The notes: a model not told the origin generated them from the sequence alone. DNA of 64,000 nucleotides from Spiroplasma endosymbiont of Polydrusus cervinus (GCF_964019755.1 NZ_OZ026469.1:310001-374000), one strand, 5' to 3'; shown: positions 52,596 through 63,395, numbered from the stretch's first letter. Numbers and translations: made by a program.

Positions 52596-54136
52596 TATTT
52601 TACCCCGCCTTTTTCGCATTTTATTCCATAATAACTATTTAGACTTGCCACTAAGACTGGTACAAAAATTCCTAAAACAAACGCTAAGACTGAAATATAT
52701 CACATATTTTTAGTACAACTAATAATAAAATCATAAATTGAAAAGCCAATAATAACCCCTAAAATCAAGGGAATTAAATAATGCATCATTAATTGATATA
52801 ATTTTCGTAATTTAATTCATGACACTTGATTATTGTAATTTATAATAATATGAATTTTTTTGGCATATCAAACAAAGAAAATAATTTGGGCTAACGATAC
52901 TAAAATTAAATCTAACCCTGCTGCTAACAATTGGAATGAATTAATTACTTGGTAAGTACTTTCAAAAACTAATGCTAAACCAACCAAAATAATTATTGAA
53001 CAAATTCCACAAATTACTTTTTGATTACTAATTTCATATTGCGTTTCAATCGCATCAACAATAACTTCGACATTCCCGACTGTTGTACTTAATCCAGCAA
53101 TAAATAAAGCGAGAAAGAATAAAACCCCTAAGAAATTCCCAACTCCGACGGCAGTATTCTGATTAATAATGTGGAATGTTTCGGGTAAAACATTAAAAAC
53201 AAAAACCATTGAATCATTCCCGAACTTTGCGGCAATTTGTTGTTGAAATAATAAAATATTACTTTTATCCATAACTAAATTATTAACGATTGCTCCTGAT
53301 GCGCCAAAAATAAAAATAAAATTAGTAATCGATAAAAATAAAATTCCAATTACCAATAAATACGCTTTTGAAGCATTATCTTGGTTATGCGGTCCAACAC
53401 CAGCAAACCGCAACATCATTCCCATCCCTAATGATGTTGTAAAAAAGGCTAGGAAAAAAACACTTGATCAGGCTTCACTTTGTTGTAATTTTTTTAAATT
53501 TTCGGGTAAAAATAATGTTGCTAATCCTTGGTGGCTACCGGGAACAGTTAAAATATAAATTGCTAAAATTAAAATAATTAAAAATAATAAGGGCATAAAA
53601 AACTTATTAACTTTTTCAATTCCTTTAATTCCAAATAATAAAATAATTCCAACTAACAAGACCACAAATAGAAAAGCTAAAAAGACAATTCATTGAAAAC
53701 CACCATTATTTGTGACGCCAAAACCACCCTGTTCTAAAATCTGATGATTAAAAATATTCCCATCAACATTACTAATTAAGGTCGGACTAAACTCAATCCC
53801 AATTGAAATAATCGTATAACCAACTAGTACTGAATAATAAATCGGAATAATAATCATTAATGTCGCTTGAAATCACCCCATAAACCGGCTAAAGCGCACA
53901 CTTTCCTTATCAAAAATATTAATAACACTTTTCCGACAGAGATTCCCCAAATTAAATTCAAAAATTAATAAGGGCACCCCAACAATTAACATTGCCAAAA
54001 TATAAATTAAGAAAAAATAAAATCCCCCATTTTTATTAATATAACCAGGTAACCCTCAAATTACCCCTAAGCCAATTGCAGCTCCTAACGATGAAACAAT
54101 AAATCCAAATTTTGTCATTTGCTTCTTACTACTCAT
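52595..54136 (-). CDS. Sodium-dependent transporter, NSS (SNF) family
   Basis: 513 aa, about 12 helices. TM1 has the family signature FIVSSLGAAIGLGVIWGLPG; later helices include YSVLVGYTIIS and FLALFIAGLSTTVGNVE. It would import an amino acid with Na+; specificity cannot be told. GGAGGAG precedes the ATG. TGA codons encode Trp. Followed by the small MetS-like gene. Confidence 0.9.
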
Positions 54137-54160
54137 TTTTCTCCTCCTTTGCTTTTAAAT

Positions 54161-54188
54161 AAAAAATGCAAGATTGTTGCATTTTTTA
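54161..54188 (-). terminator. Terminator after the metalloprotease gene
   Basis: AAAAAATGCAA / TTGCATTTTTT hairpin. Confidence 0.75.
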
Positions 54189-55841
54189 TTAATCTTTTTT
54201 GTTTTGTGGTGGCAGCTTGGGACGTGCCCCCAAAATAACGGCAATAATAATACTTGTACAAAAAATCCCAAAAATAACAATTAAAATAATTTTAATAAGA
54301 TTAACTTTTTGATTATAACTAGAAATATCATCGTAACCAAAAATATTCCCTGAATATTGACCGCTAACCCCAAGATTATCTAAAATGTCTTTAAAATAAT
54401 CTTGTGCCTTATTACGGGCTTCTTTAATCATTCCATAATAAGCATCAATAGCATGTCCCATCTCATGATTTAAAATATAAAATTGATTCGGTGTACTTCA
54501 TCATCCACTATTATATTGCGAACGAACTCTTCCACGCATAATATTATTAATTCCTTCAGTAGAAATAACAACATTTGCTTTTCTTGTTGTAATAATTTGA
54601 TTTCTTGTTCCTATCACATTTTCAAAAGAATAACTTGTATAAGCTGCTGTCCGTCCCGATTGATTTGCCAATCGGGCATCTGGTGAAAAAATAAAACCCG
54701 TTAAGAAATATTTAAAATTATTATTCGTTACAGCATAGGTTATATTAAATAAATCCAAAATTTGATTTTTAAAAGCCCTAACTTCATCATCACTTCAACG
54801 ATAATAATCTTGAACTGCTTGAATACTATCTTTTAAGAAAATGGTGCTACCTTTTCGGTGATAATAATTATTCTCATACCTTGTTAAAGTTTTTAAAGTC
54901 TGATCTAATTTATCAAATGATGCATAATTCTTTTGTTTTGCCGCACTCATAAAATCTTCATATTTTCTACGGGATGACCTTTGGGCTTTCGTATAGGAAT
55001 CATTCATCATTTTTGCTAATTCATCAGATAAATCCCATCATCCATTGGTAATAATATTTTGGTATATTACACTACTTAAAATAGGAAAATGAATATTTTT
55101 AATGTCCTTATTTTTATTTGATTGTCACATAATTAATGCTGTTTTAAGAGCATTAAAAGTATAACTCTCTTTTCCTCCCATTGGAATTGTTTGTTGTAAC
55201 CCAAAACGAGAACCAAAAATATTAGAACTATATTTTAAATTAACAGCATCAGATGGTTTTTTTTCTAAATTAGTATCGTAAATAATTTTTGATGACGCAA
55301 GATACTGATCAATGAAATCATGGCTCTTTTGAAGCGTACTTATTTGTGAACCAAAATTAGTTTTTTGTAAGGGCGCATAAATCTCAATAAAAAACTCATT
55401 CAAAATTTCTCAACTCTTATTTTTCATCGCATCTGGTGTTGTTGTTCACTTCGCATATGCTTCCGCAAAAAATTCTTTTCAACTTTCCATTCCATAACTA
55501 CTAATGTTGACAATTGAACCGATTAACGACATTTCAAACAGTTCTTTTTGATTTATTGTAACATTCCATGTCTTATCTGAACCATTATAAATGGTATCTT
55601 TATTTTGAATAATATTTTTTTCGATTTTTCTTATTGTACTGTTACTACTAATATTTGATGATTTATAAATAAATTCAAGCAATATTCGTCCAGAATAGAT
55701 AAAATCATCTTGACTGGTTGATGTAATATTTCTTAATCCAAGGTATCCATTTGAATCAACAAAATTAGTAGTTGGTATAAATGCCAAATTAACAGTTCCA
55801 AACACTCATAAACTACTCGCTATTGCATGAAACTTTCCCAT
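54189..55841 (-). CDS. Membrane-anchored zinc metalloprotease (HEMGH)
   Basis: 550 aa. An N-terminal signal-like helix (MGKFHAIASSLWVFGTVNLA), a long extracytoplasmic domain, zincin motif NHEMGHAIDAYY (HEMGH at about 459-463) and a C-terminal helix (IILIVIFGIFCTSIIIAVIL) with a short basic tail. The layout suggests a surface-exposed protease anchored at its C-terminus. The H-E-x-G-H form and following A-x-D recall anthrax-lethal-factor-type and related endopeptidases, but no further homology was established. TGA codons split the standard reading into five pieces. Confidence 0.7.
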
Positions 55842-55978
55842 AATTTTTTCTCCTTTTATATTTTAAAAATTTATTACTACTACACACTAGTTTAATTTAA
55901 AATACAACTTATTTTAAACAAAAAAGGACTTTTAAAAAGCATACTTTTAAACTAACTAATGCTACTAATAAAATATAA

Positions 55979-56500
55979 TTATCAAATATTTTCTAATTGT
56001 AATAACGATGCTTTCATTTCTAACCCAACCACGATAACCACGTAAAGCATTATTTTTGCCTAAAACACGATGACATGGAACAATAATTGTCATAGCAGTA
56101 TTCCCAATTGCTGTCCCCACTGCCCGCATTGCTTGCGGATATCCAATTTTCTGTGCAATATCAGCATAGCAAGTTGTTGTTCCATAAGGAATTTTAGCAA
56201 CCTCTGCTCAAACTTTTTTTGAAAAGAAGTCCCCGTAAAATCAAACGATAAAGTAAAATTTGTTCGTTTGCCTGTTAAATATTCTCTTAATTGTGTCACA
56301 ACAGGTGTTGTTTTCCCCGTTTGATCAGCAATTAACAAAATATTAGGGCTCTTTTTCTTTTGCCAAGATTCTAATTCACAAAACCCCTTGTTATTAGAAC
56401 CAATAAAAGTCAGGCCTTGATCAGAAACAGCAACATATAAATTTCAATTATTAACCGTTAAATTAATATAATATCATTTAATTAACCTTGCTTCGGCCAT
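55979..56500 (-). pseudogene. ogt: Methylated-DNA-protein-cysteine methyltransferase, frameshifted
   Basis: MAEARLIKWYYINLTVNNWN start, then a -1 shift at an A7 run near 56222; after it KIPYGTTTCYADIAQKIGYP, MRAVGTAIGN and the active-site motif IVPCHRVLGKNNALRGYRG, then a second shift near 56040 before LEMKASLLQLENIW. Both shifts are single-base. The cysteine is intact but cannot be reached in one frame, so O6-alkylguanine repair from this locus is probably lost. Confidence 0.82.
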
Positions 56501-56579
56501 TTTCTAACCTCCTGTTGCTGCTTTTGATTAAAATAAATTTTTGTGCTTTAAGGTATTTAAATTATACTATTAATTTATA

Positions 56580-56760
56580 TAAATTGTAAATACCAAATCA
56601 TAAAAAGTTAATTATAGGAGGTTGAAATTATGCAAATAAAGCAATATTTAATTTTGCGGTCGTTAGTAAAAAAGTATGGTAAAAATATTGTTATTAATAC
56701 TGTCAATAAGATTGCAAATGATATTGAAATTAAAAAGTAAAGAATAAATTATCCCGCGTA
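56580..56760 (+). repeat. R2 repeat unit (copy 4)
   Basis: TAAATTGTAAATACCAAATC without the GTTAACT palindrome, then TTATAGGAGGTTGAAATT and the intact ORF. Confidence 0.75.
56630..56740 (+). CDS. 36-aa R2 peptide (copy 4)
   Basis: MQIKQYLILRSLVKKYGKNI then VINTVNKIANDIEIKK, with AGGAGG at ideal distance. Same peptide as at 62376. Confidence 0.6.
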   Translation: MQIKQYLILRSLVKKYGKNIVINTVNKIANDIEIKK

Positions 56761-56933
56761 ATTTACAATCTTCAATTAACTTTCAATTACTTCCAACTGG
56801 TGGTTGTTGTGGTTTGGGTTCTGGTTTATTACTCGCCGTTTTCACTATTATTTGGTTTTTCGCAACTAATTAATGATGTTGTACTTGTTGCTCTTAATCC
56901 GATTGCTCCTAAAATACTTAACAATTTTTTCAC
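56761..56933 (-). pseudogene. Lipoprotein remnant beside R2
   Basis: GTG start at 56933: (M)KKLLSILGAIGLRATSTTSL then ISCEKPNNSENGE, a lipoprotein signal with Cys. A frameshift follows, after which SNKPEPKPQQPPVGSNW continues in another frame into R2 DNA. The same remnant without its N-terminus occurs at 62100-62250. Confidence 0.6.
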
Positions 56934-56937
56934 ACCT

Positions 56938-57008
56938 TACCTCCTAAAATATTTAAAATGTTATAATTATTGCACATAAATTATAACATTTTAAATATTT
57001 TAGGAGGT
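56938..57008. promoter_or_regulatory. Inverted identical leaders (71 bp)
   Basis: TTACCTCCTAAAATATTTAA ... TTAAATATTTTAGGAGGTAA: the region between the lipoprotein remnant and the IS30-A transposase is an inverted repeat. Each arm has the same AGGAGG leader and leads to GTG-AAA-AAA. Confidence 0.75.
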
Positions 57009-57747
57009 AAAGTGTGAAAAAATATGAAAGATTAGATTTTAATGAAAGAGTAAATTTGGAAAAATTAAAAGATAATGAATTATTTAAAAAGGAAAATAGA
57101 ACAATTAATATTCGAAAAATTGCTAAGCAAATGAATAAAGATTATAGAGCTATTTGGCAAGAGTTAAATATGTTTGATAATATTAATAATTATAATGCTG
57201 CAAAAGCACAAAGAAATACATGATAAAAATAAAAAACAATGTCGTAAATATTCAATGTTAAATTCACAAGAATTAAGTAATTTTTCTAATGAATATAATA
57301 ATTTTTTTCGTTCGCCACAAAATATTATTACTTCGTATGAATTACAATATAATGTAAAATTTGGTGTATGTTTTAAAACAATGTATAAATATATTAAATT
57401 AGGTTATTTTAATTTAAAAAAAGAAATGTTATATATTAAAAATAAAAAAAGAAAAACAAAAAATAGGGAACAAAATGATAATCGTGGAAAATTACTTAAT
57501 ATTAGAGATTATAAGCAATTTTTAAATGATTATGGAAATGATTTAAGTTTTAGTGGAATTTGAGAAATGGATACTCTTGATTGTGGTAATTTTTATTTGT
57601 TAGTTTTAGTAAATCGTAAATCAAAAATACTTTTTTATCATATTTTATTTAGTAAAAAGGCAAGTATTATAGATAGATAGACTGCATCCAAAAAAGTAAG
57701 TAAAGAAAAAAAGTCTTTGCTAAACTTTAAAGGAGGTGCATTTTTAT

Positions 57748-58011
57748 ATGGCAAGAAAAGGACAAAAATTTAATAAATATACGGCATATTTTCGAAAAAT
57801 GATAGTACAAGAGGTTAAAAATAATAGTATAAGTTTTATTGCAAAAAAATATCAAATTAATAAAAAAACTGTTGCTTCATGGTATGAAAATTTTAAGAAA
57901 GGAATTTTAAACACCAATAAAGGTCCAAAAGAATCATTTGAAAAAAGAGATTTAAACTATTACAAAGTTAGGTATGAATTACTAAAAAAGCTTCATGACT
58001 TTTACAATTAA
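57748..58011 (+). CDS. IS3-A transposase OrfA, copy 8
   Basis: Same protein as copy 2; slippery site intact. Confidence 0.87.
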   Translation: MARKGQKFNKYTAYFRKMIVQEVKNNSISFIAKKYQINKKTVASWYENFKKGILNTNKGPKESFEKRDLNYYKVRYELLKKLHDFYN

Positions 58012-58868
58012 ATAAAAGAAAAATTGTATCTTTTATCAAAGAAAACATTAATAAATATCCACTAAATTTATTACTTGATATAACAGATTTAAAGCGTAGT
58101 TATTGAGATAAATATAAAAATTATTCAAGTAATGGTAAGGATAGCGAATCATTAAAAAATATTGTAAAAGTCTATGAAGAAAATTTAAAACAATTTGGTT
58201 ATCGTCGAATTACCAAATATTTAAAAGAAGATTATGGCATTATTTATAATGCTAAGAAAGTATTGCGAATTATGAAAGAAAATAATATTCAAGCTGAATA
58301 TGTAAAGCGTATGCGTAGAAAAATATTAATAAAACAAAATAGAAATAAAAATATAATTAAATATCCTGATTTAGTAAATCGTAATTTTAATGATATTAAA
58401 GAAAGATTTTCAATTTTATTTACTGATGTAACTTATTTAATTTGAAATGGTAAAAAACATTATCAATCAACAATACTTGATGGATATACTAAAGAAATTA
58501 TTGATGTAAAATGATCAAAATTTAATAATAACAAACTTGTACTTGATAATTTAAATGATGCAATTAATAAAATTAAAAAAATAAAAAAATATTTAAATAA
58601 AATAATAATTCATTCAGATCACAGATATCAATATACATCTAAAGATTACAATAGTAAATGTTTAGATAACAAAATTATAATTTCAATGGGTAAAAATTAT
58701 CATTGTGCAGACAACATTATTATTGAAAGTTTTCATTCATTACTTAAAAAAGGAACAATCCATAATAAAAATTATAAATCTCATAATGAATATATTAATG
58801 ATGTTAAAAAATGAAATAAATGATATTCAAACCAAAAAGAAAAATATATAATAAATGAAAGTTTGTAA
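57981..58868 (+). CDS. IS3-A transposase OrfB, copy 8
   Basis: The second Asp motif reads HSDHRYQY (Gly to Arg beside the catalytic Asp), which may reduce activity. Confidence 0.84.
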
Positions 58869-59396
58869 ACCTTTTTATTAATACTTACTAAACAGGGTGC
58901 AGTCTAGTATATAACCGATAGAGGAAAAGAATTTTATAGATGAAAAACAATAGAAAAACATTTTAAAATAAGAGTTTATTTTTGTGATCCTGGTAAACCT
59001 CGCAAGAAAGCATTAGTAGAAAGAATAAATAGAGATATAAGGCGTTGATTGGCTCAAAATGAGCCATTAATTAATATTCGTAGTAGATTAAAATCTATTT
59101 TAGATATATTAAATACCAGAATTAGACCTTGCTTGGAAAATTTTACATCAAGACAATATTTTAAAAAATTTTTTTAAATTAAATTAGTGTTTGTTAAGAT
59201 TAGTAAAATTTATTTTTTGTTGTGTTTAATTTTATAATTTTAAAAATAAATATTAAAAACAATATTTTTAATTTACTATTTTTTGTGATTATTGTTTTTT
59301 ATTTTTAATTTGTTATAATTTTATTAACTTTTTATCATTTAGTTTTGCAGTATACATTATTGTAATTTAAAAACAGAGAAGAACGGTGAGAACACA

Positions 59397-59867
59397 ATGA
59401 ATGAAGAAATTTTGTTAACTAAAGAGGGAATTAAAGACTTACAAGAAGAATTAGATAATTTAATTAATGTTGTCCGTCCGAAAGTTATTGAAGAATTAAA
59501 AGAAGCTCGTGCCCAAGGAGATTTATCAGAAAATGCTGATTATGACGCAGCGCGTAATCGTCAAGCGGAAGTTGAAGGGCGAATTAAAGAAATTGAATCA
59601 TTATTAACAAAAGCAAAAGAAATTAAAGAAGTTAAATCAAAAACAGGAATTATTAAATTAGGAAGTACCATATTTTTTACTAATTTATTAATTAATAAAA
59701 AATATGAACTTAAAATTGTTGGGGTGGTTGAAGCAAATCCTTTTGAAAATACAATTTCAAATGAATCACCAATTGCGAAAGCAATTATTGGAAAAAAAGT
59801 TGGTGATTTAGTTGAAATCAAAGGAATTCAAGAACCATATAAGGTTAAGATTCTAACTGTTGAGTAA
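59397..59867 (+). CDS. greA: Transcription elongation factor GreA
   Basis: 156 aa. The N-terminal coiled coil with the acidic tip (EARAQGDLSENADYDAAR) reaches into the RNA polymerase channel to rescue backtracked complexes; the C-terminal FKBP-like domain (FENTISNESPIAKAIIGKKV) follows. ATG after AGAACGGTGAG. It stands alone between two inverted IS composites. Confidence 0.96.
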   Translation: MNEEILLTKEGIKDLQEELDNLINVVRPKVIEELKEARAQGDLSENADYDAARNRQAEVEGRIKEIESLLTKAKEIKEVKSKTGIIKLGSTIFFTNLLINKKYELKIVGVVEANPFENTISNESPIAKAIIGKKVGDLVEIKGIQEPYKVKILTVE

Positions 59868-59877
59868 ATAATAAATT

Positions 59878-59902
59878 AAGTAATTTTAAAATTACTTTTT
59901 TT
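59878..59902 (+). terminator. Terminator after greA
   Basis: AAGTAATTTTAAAATTACTT hairpin with a T run. Confidence 0.7.
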
Positions 59903-60308
59903 GAAACTTGTATACTGTAAAACTAAATCATAAAAAGTTAATAAAATTAAACACAACAAAAAATAAATTTTACTAATCTTAACAAACACTAATTTAATTT
60001 AAAAAAATTTTTTTAAAATATTGTCTTGATGTAAAATTTTCCAAGCAAGGTCTAATTCTGGTATTTAATATATCTAAAATAGATTTTAATCTACTACGAA
60101 TATTAATTAATGGCTCATTTTGAGCCAATCAACGCCTTATATCTCTATTTATTCTTTCTACTAATGCTTTCTTGCGAGGTTTACCAGGATCACAAAAATA
60201 AACTCTTATTTTAAAATGTTTTTCTATTGTTTTTCATCTATAAAATTCTTTTCCTCTATCGGTTATATACTAGACTGCCCCCTGTTTAGTAAGTATTAAT
60301 AAAAAGGT

Positions 60309-61196
60309 TTACAAACTTTCATTTATTATATATTTTTCTTTTTGGTTTGAATATCATTTATTTCATTTTTTAACATCATTAATATATTCATTATGAGATT
60401 TATAATTTTTATTATGGATTGTTCCTTTTTTAAGTAATGAATGAAAACTTTCAATAATAATGTTGTCTGCACAATGATAATTTTTACCCATTGAAATTAT
60501 AATTTTGTTATCTAAACATTTACTATTGTAATCTTTAGATGTATATTGATGTCTGTGATCTGAATGAATTATTATTTTATTTAAATCTTTTTTTATTTTT
60601 TTAATTTTATTAATTGCATCATTTAAATTATCAAGTACAAGTTTGTTATTATTAAATTTTGATCATTTTACATCAATAATTTCTTTAGTATATCCATCAA
60701 GTATTGTTGATTGATAATGTTTTTTACCATTTCAAATTAAATAAGTTACATCAGTAAATAAAATTGAAAATCTTTCTTTAATATCATTAAAATTACGATT
60801 TACTAAATCAGGATATTTAATTATATTTTTATTTCTATTTTGTTTTATTAATATTTTTCTACGCATACGCTTTACATATTCAGCTTGAATATTATTTTCT
60901 TTCATAATTCGCAATACTTTCTTAGCATTATAAATAATGCCATAATCTTCTTTTAAATATTTGGTAATTCGACGATAACCAAATTGTTTTAAATTTTCTT
61001 CATAGACTTTTACAATATTTTTTAATGATTCGCTATCCTTACCATTACTTGAATAATTTTTATATTTATCTCAATAACTATGCTTTAAATCTGTTATATC
61101 AAGTAATAAATTTAGTGGATATTTATTAATGTTTTCTTTGATAAAAGATACAATTTTTCTTTTATTTAATTGTAAAAGTCATGAAGCTTTTTTAGT
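60309..61196 (-). CDS. IS3-A transposase OrfB, copy 9
   Basis: The second Asp motif reads HSDHRHQY, the same Gly-to-Arg change as copy 8, which supports a common origin of the two composites. Confidence 0.84.
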
Positions 61197-61429
61197 AATT
61201 CATACCTAACTTTGTAATAGTTTAAATCTCTTTTTTCAAATGATTCTTTTGGACCTTTATTGGTGTTTAAAATTCCTTTCTTAAAATTTTCATACCATGA
61301 AGCAACAGTTTTTTTATTAATTTGATATTTTTTTGCAATAAAACTTATACTATTATTTTTAACCTCTTGTACTATCATTTTTCGAAAATATGCTGTATAT
61401 TTATTAAATTTTTGTCCTTTTCTTGCCAT
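61166..61429 (-). CDS. IS3-A transposase OrfA, copy 9
   Basis: Same protein as copies 2 and 8. Confidence 0.87.
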   Translation of the reverse strand: MARKGQKFNKYTAYFRKMIVQEVKNNSISFIAKKYQINKKTVASWYENFKKGILNTNKGPKESFEKRDLNYYKVRYELLKKLHDFYN

Positions 61430-62093
61430 ATAAAAATGCACCTCCTTTAAAGTTTAGAAAAGACTTTTTTTTACTTACTCTTTTGGGTGCAGTCTATCTA
61501 CTATAATACTTGCCTTTTTACTAAATAAAATATGATAAAAAAGTATTTTTGATTTACGATTTACTAAAACTAACAAATGAAAATTACCACAATCAAGAGT
61601 ATCCATTTCTCAAATTCCACTAAAACTTAAATCATTTCCATAATCATTTAAAAATTGCTTATAATCTCTAATATTAAGTAATTTTCCACGATTATCATTT
61701 TGTTCCCTATTTTTTGTTTTTCTTTTTTTATTTTTAATATATAACATTTCTTTTTTTAAATTAAAATAACCTAATTTAATATATTTATACATTGTTTTAA
61801 AACATACACCAAATTTTACATTATATTGTAATTCATACGAAGTAATAATATTTTGTGGCGAACGACCAAAATTATTATATTCATTAGAAAAATAACTTAA
61901 TTCTTGTGAATTTAACATTGAATATTTACGACATTGTTTTTTATTTTTATCATGTATTTTTTGTGCTTTTGCAGCATTATAATCATTAATATTATCAAAC
62001 ATATTTAACTCTTGCCAAATAGTTCTAGAATCTCTATTCATTTGCTTAGCAATTTTTCGAATATTAATTGTTCCATTTTCCTTTTTAAATATT

Positions 62094-62250
62094 TTAGGAG
62101 CAATCGGATTAACAGCAACAAGTACAACATCATTAATTAGTTGCGAAAAACCAAATAATAGTGAAAACGGCGAGTAATAAACCAGAACCCAAACCACAAC
62201 AACCACCAGTTGGAAGTAATTGAAAGTTAATTGAAGATTGTAAATTACGC
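62094..62250 (-). pseudogene. Lipoprotein remnant lacking its start
   Basis: ATSTTSLISCEKPNNSENGE, frameshift, NKPEPKPQQPPVGSNWKLIE: same as 56761-56933 but fused to IS30-A instead of its own signal start. Confidence 0.55.
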
Positions 62251-62470
62251 GGGATAATTTATTCTTTACTTTTTAATTTCAATATCATTTGCAATCTTAT
62301 TGACAGTATTAATAACAATATTTTTACCATACTTTTTTACTAACGACCGCAAAATTAAATATTGCTTTATTTGCATAATTTCAACCTCCTATAATTAACT
62401 TAAAAATTAACTTAAAAAAGTTAACTAAATTAATAGTTAACTTTTTATGATTTGGTATTTACAATTTACA
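62251..62470 (-). repeat. R2 repeat unit (copy 5), complete with palindrome
   Basis: TGTAAATTGTAAATACC end at 62470, the GTTAACT palindrome, AGGAGG and the ORF. Confidence 0.8.
62266..62376 (-). CDS. 36-aa R2 peptide (copy 5)
   Basis: MQIKQYLILRSLVKKYGKNI then VINTVNKIANDIEIKK, matching copy 4 exactly at protein level. Confidence 0.6.
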   Translation of the reverse strand: MQIKQYLILRSLVKKYGKNIVINTVNKIANDIEIKK

Positions 62471-62520
62471 ATTTAAATACCTAAGTGGACTTTACAATTA
62501 ATAAAATATTTCAAAAATAT

Positions 62521-62547
62521 AAAAATAGGACTTTGGTTCTATTTTTA
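62521..62547 (-). terminator. Terminator after coaX
   Basis: AAAATAGGAC / GTTCTATTTT hairpin at the coaX stop. Confidence 0.65.
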
Positions 62548-63309
62548 TATTAGGTTATTATCTTGTAAAATAGCAACTAAACCGTGAAAAATTAAATCCT
62601 TATCATAATGATAATTAACTAATTTTTTAATGTAGTCAGCATTGCCCCCTGTTAAAATGACTTGTGGTTTGCTTACTTCACTGGCAAGTTGATTAACAAA
62701 GCCAGTTATTGCTAACAAATGACCATTAACTAACCCAATATTGATTGCTTGTTTGGTATTTTTTCCTAAAATAACATTCTCATAAGAGAAATCAAATTTT
62801 TGTAATAATTGAGCCCGTTCAAATAAGGCTTCAGCTGATATTTCTAAACCAGGCATAATAATTGTTCCTAATAATATGCCTGGTTTTAATAAGGAAATCG
62901 TTGTTACAGTTCCCATATTAACTAAAATAACATCTTGTTTTGGAAATAAATTTAATGTTGCATAAGAGCCAACAATTAAATCCGCCCCAAGATTACGAGG
63001 ATTAGGAATATCTGTTATTAACCGATCGGTTAATAAATTTTTTTTAACTTGATAAAAAGGAATCTTTAAATCTAACGTTAATTGATAAATTAGATCATCT
63101 CACATTGGTCTAACTGATAACAATGCCAATAAAGTAAGATCAGTTAAATTACAATTTATTTTACTTAAAGCAGTAGTTATTTTTTGGCGAAAATTTTTTT
63201 CCGCCACTAATTCATGACTAGACATTATTAAAAAAACAATGATTTTTTTTTGCCGATTAAGAATAGCAAATTTAATTGCGGTGTTACCAATATCAACTAA
63301 TAATTTCAT
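62545..63309 (-). CDS. coaX: Type III pantothenate kinase (CoaX)
   Basis: 254 aa. Phosphate motif 1 LLVDIGNTAIKFAI, NPRNLGADLIVGSYA (GAD retained, usual Arg is Leu), motif 2 VNMGTVTTISLL where most CoaX have D-x-G-T-A-T-T, then GTIIMPGLEIS and VILTGGNADYI. First step of coenzyme A synthesis. ATG at 63309 is chosen; a GTG at 63321 is almost on top of GGAG. One TGA (Trp, RPM-W-DDL) lies near 63099. Overall CoaX fold is clear; the motif 2 Asp-to-Asn change is unusual. Confidence 0.85.
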
Positions 63310-63333
63310 CTTATTGTTCACGCTCCTTTATTA

Positions 63334-63395
63334 GTATATACTGTAAAACTAAATCATAAAAAGTTAATAAAATTATAACAAATTAAAAATAAACA
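63334..63395. repeat. Solo R1 repeat end
   Basis: GTATATACTGTAAAACTAAA ... TTATAACAAATTAAAAATAA. Confidence 0.6.

Larger units (their letters stand above)
57678..58906 (+). mobile_element. IS3-A copy 8, complete
   Basis: TAGACTGCATCCAAAAAAG (one change in the IR) to CAGGGTGCAGTCTA. Confidence 0.9.
57014..59177 (+). pseudogene. IS30-A transposase, interrupted
   Basis: MKKYERLDFNERVNLEKLKD from GTG 57014. One extra A near 57215 shifts the frame; it continues YSMLNSQELSNFSNEYNNF, SGIWEMDTLDCGNFYLLVLV up to KKASII, then IS3-A, then RGKEFYRWKTIEKHFKIRVY and CDPGKPRKKALVERINRD to TAA at 59175. Confidence 0.82.
57009..59355 (+). mobile_element. Composite IS30-A::IS3-A block (plus orientation)
   Basis: An IS30-A element whose transposase gene is interrupted by IS3-A copy 8 at 57678-58906, ending at an R1 end (TGCAGTATAC, 59355). 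About 50 bp of IS30-A are missing at the insertion site compared with the copy at 44630. Confidence 0.85.
60271..61496 (-). mobile_element. IS3-A copy 9, complete
   Basis: TAGACTGCCCCC (one change) to GGGTGCAGTCTA; a few bases are deleted in the poly-T leader (61465-61475). Confidence 0.9.
59910..62093 (-). mobile_element. Composite IS30-A::IS3-A block (minus orientation)
   Basis: Mirror of the block at 57009-59355: R1 end at 59910, the IS30-A transposase interrupted by IS3-A copy 9 at the identical junction, and the 5' end fused into the lipoprotein remnant (a deletion of about 120 bp between similar AAATATTTTAGGAG stretches). Confidence 0.85.
59995..62093 (-). pseudogene. IS30-A transposase, interrupted and 5'-fused
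   Basis: C-terminal part (CDPGKPRKKALVERINRD) at 59995-60270; N-terminal part KKENGTINIRKIAKQMNRD to SGIWEMDTLDCGNFHLLVLV at 61497-62093, lacking the first 25 codons. Confidence 0.8.

Noticed and set aside
61610-62206. Long minus-strand frame of 198 codons starting MVVVVWVLVYYSPF
   Set aside because: It is an accidental fusion: the first 40 codons are the wrong frame of the lipoprotein remnant and the rest is truncated IS30-A transposase.
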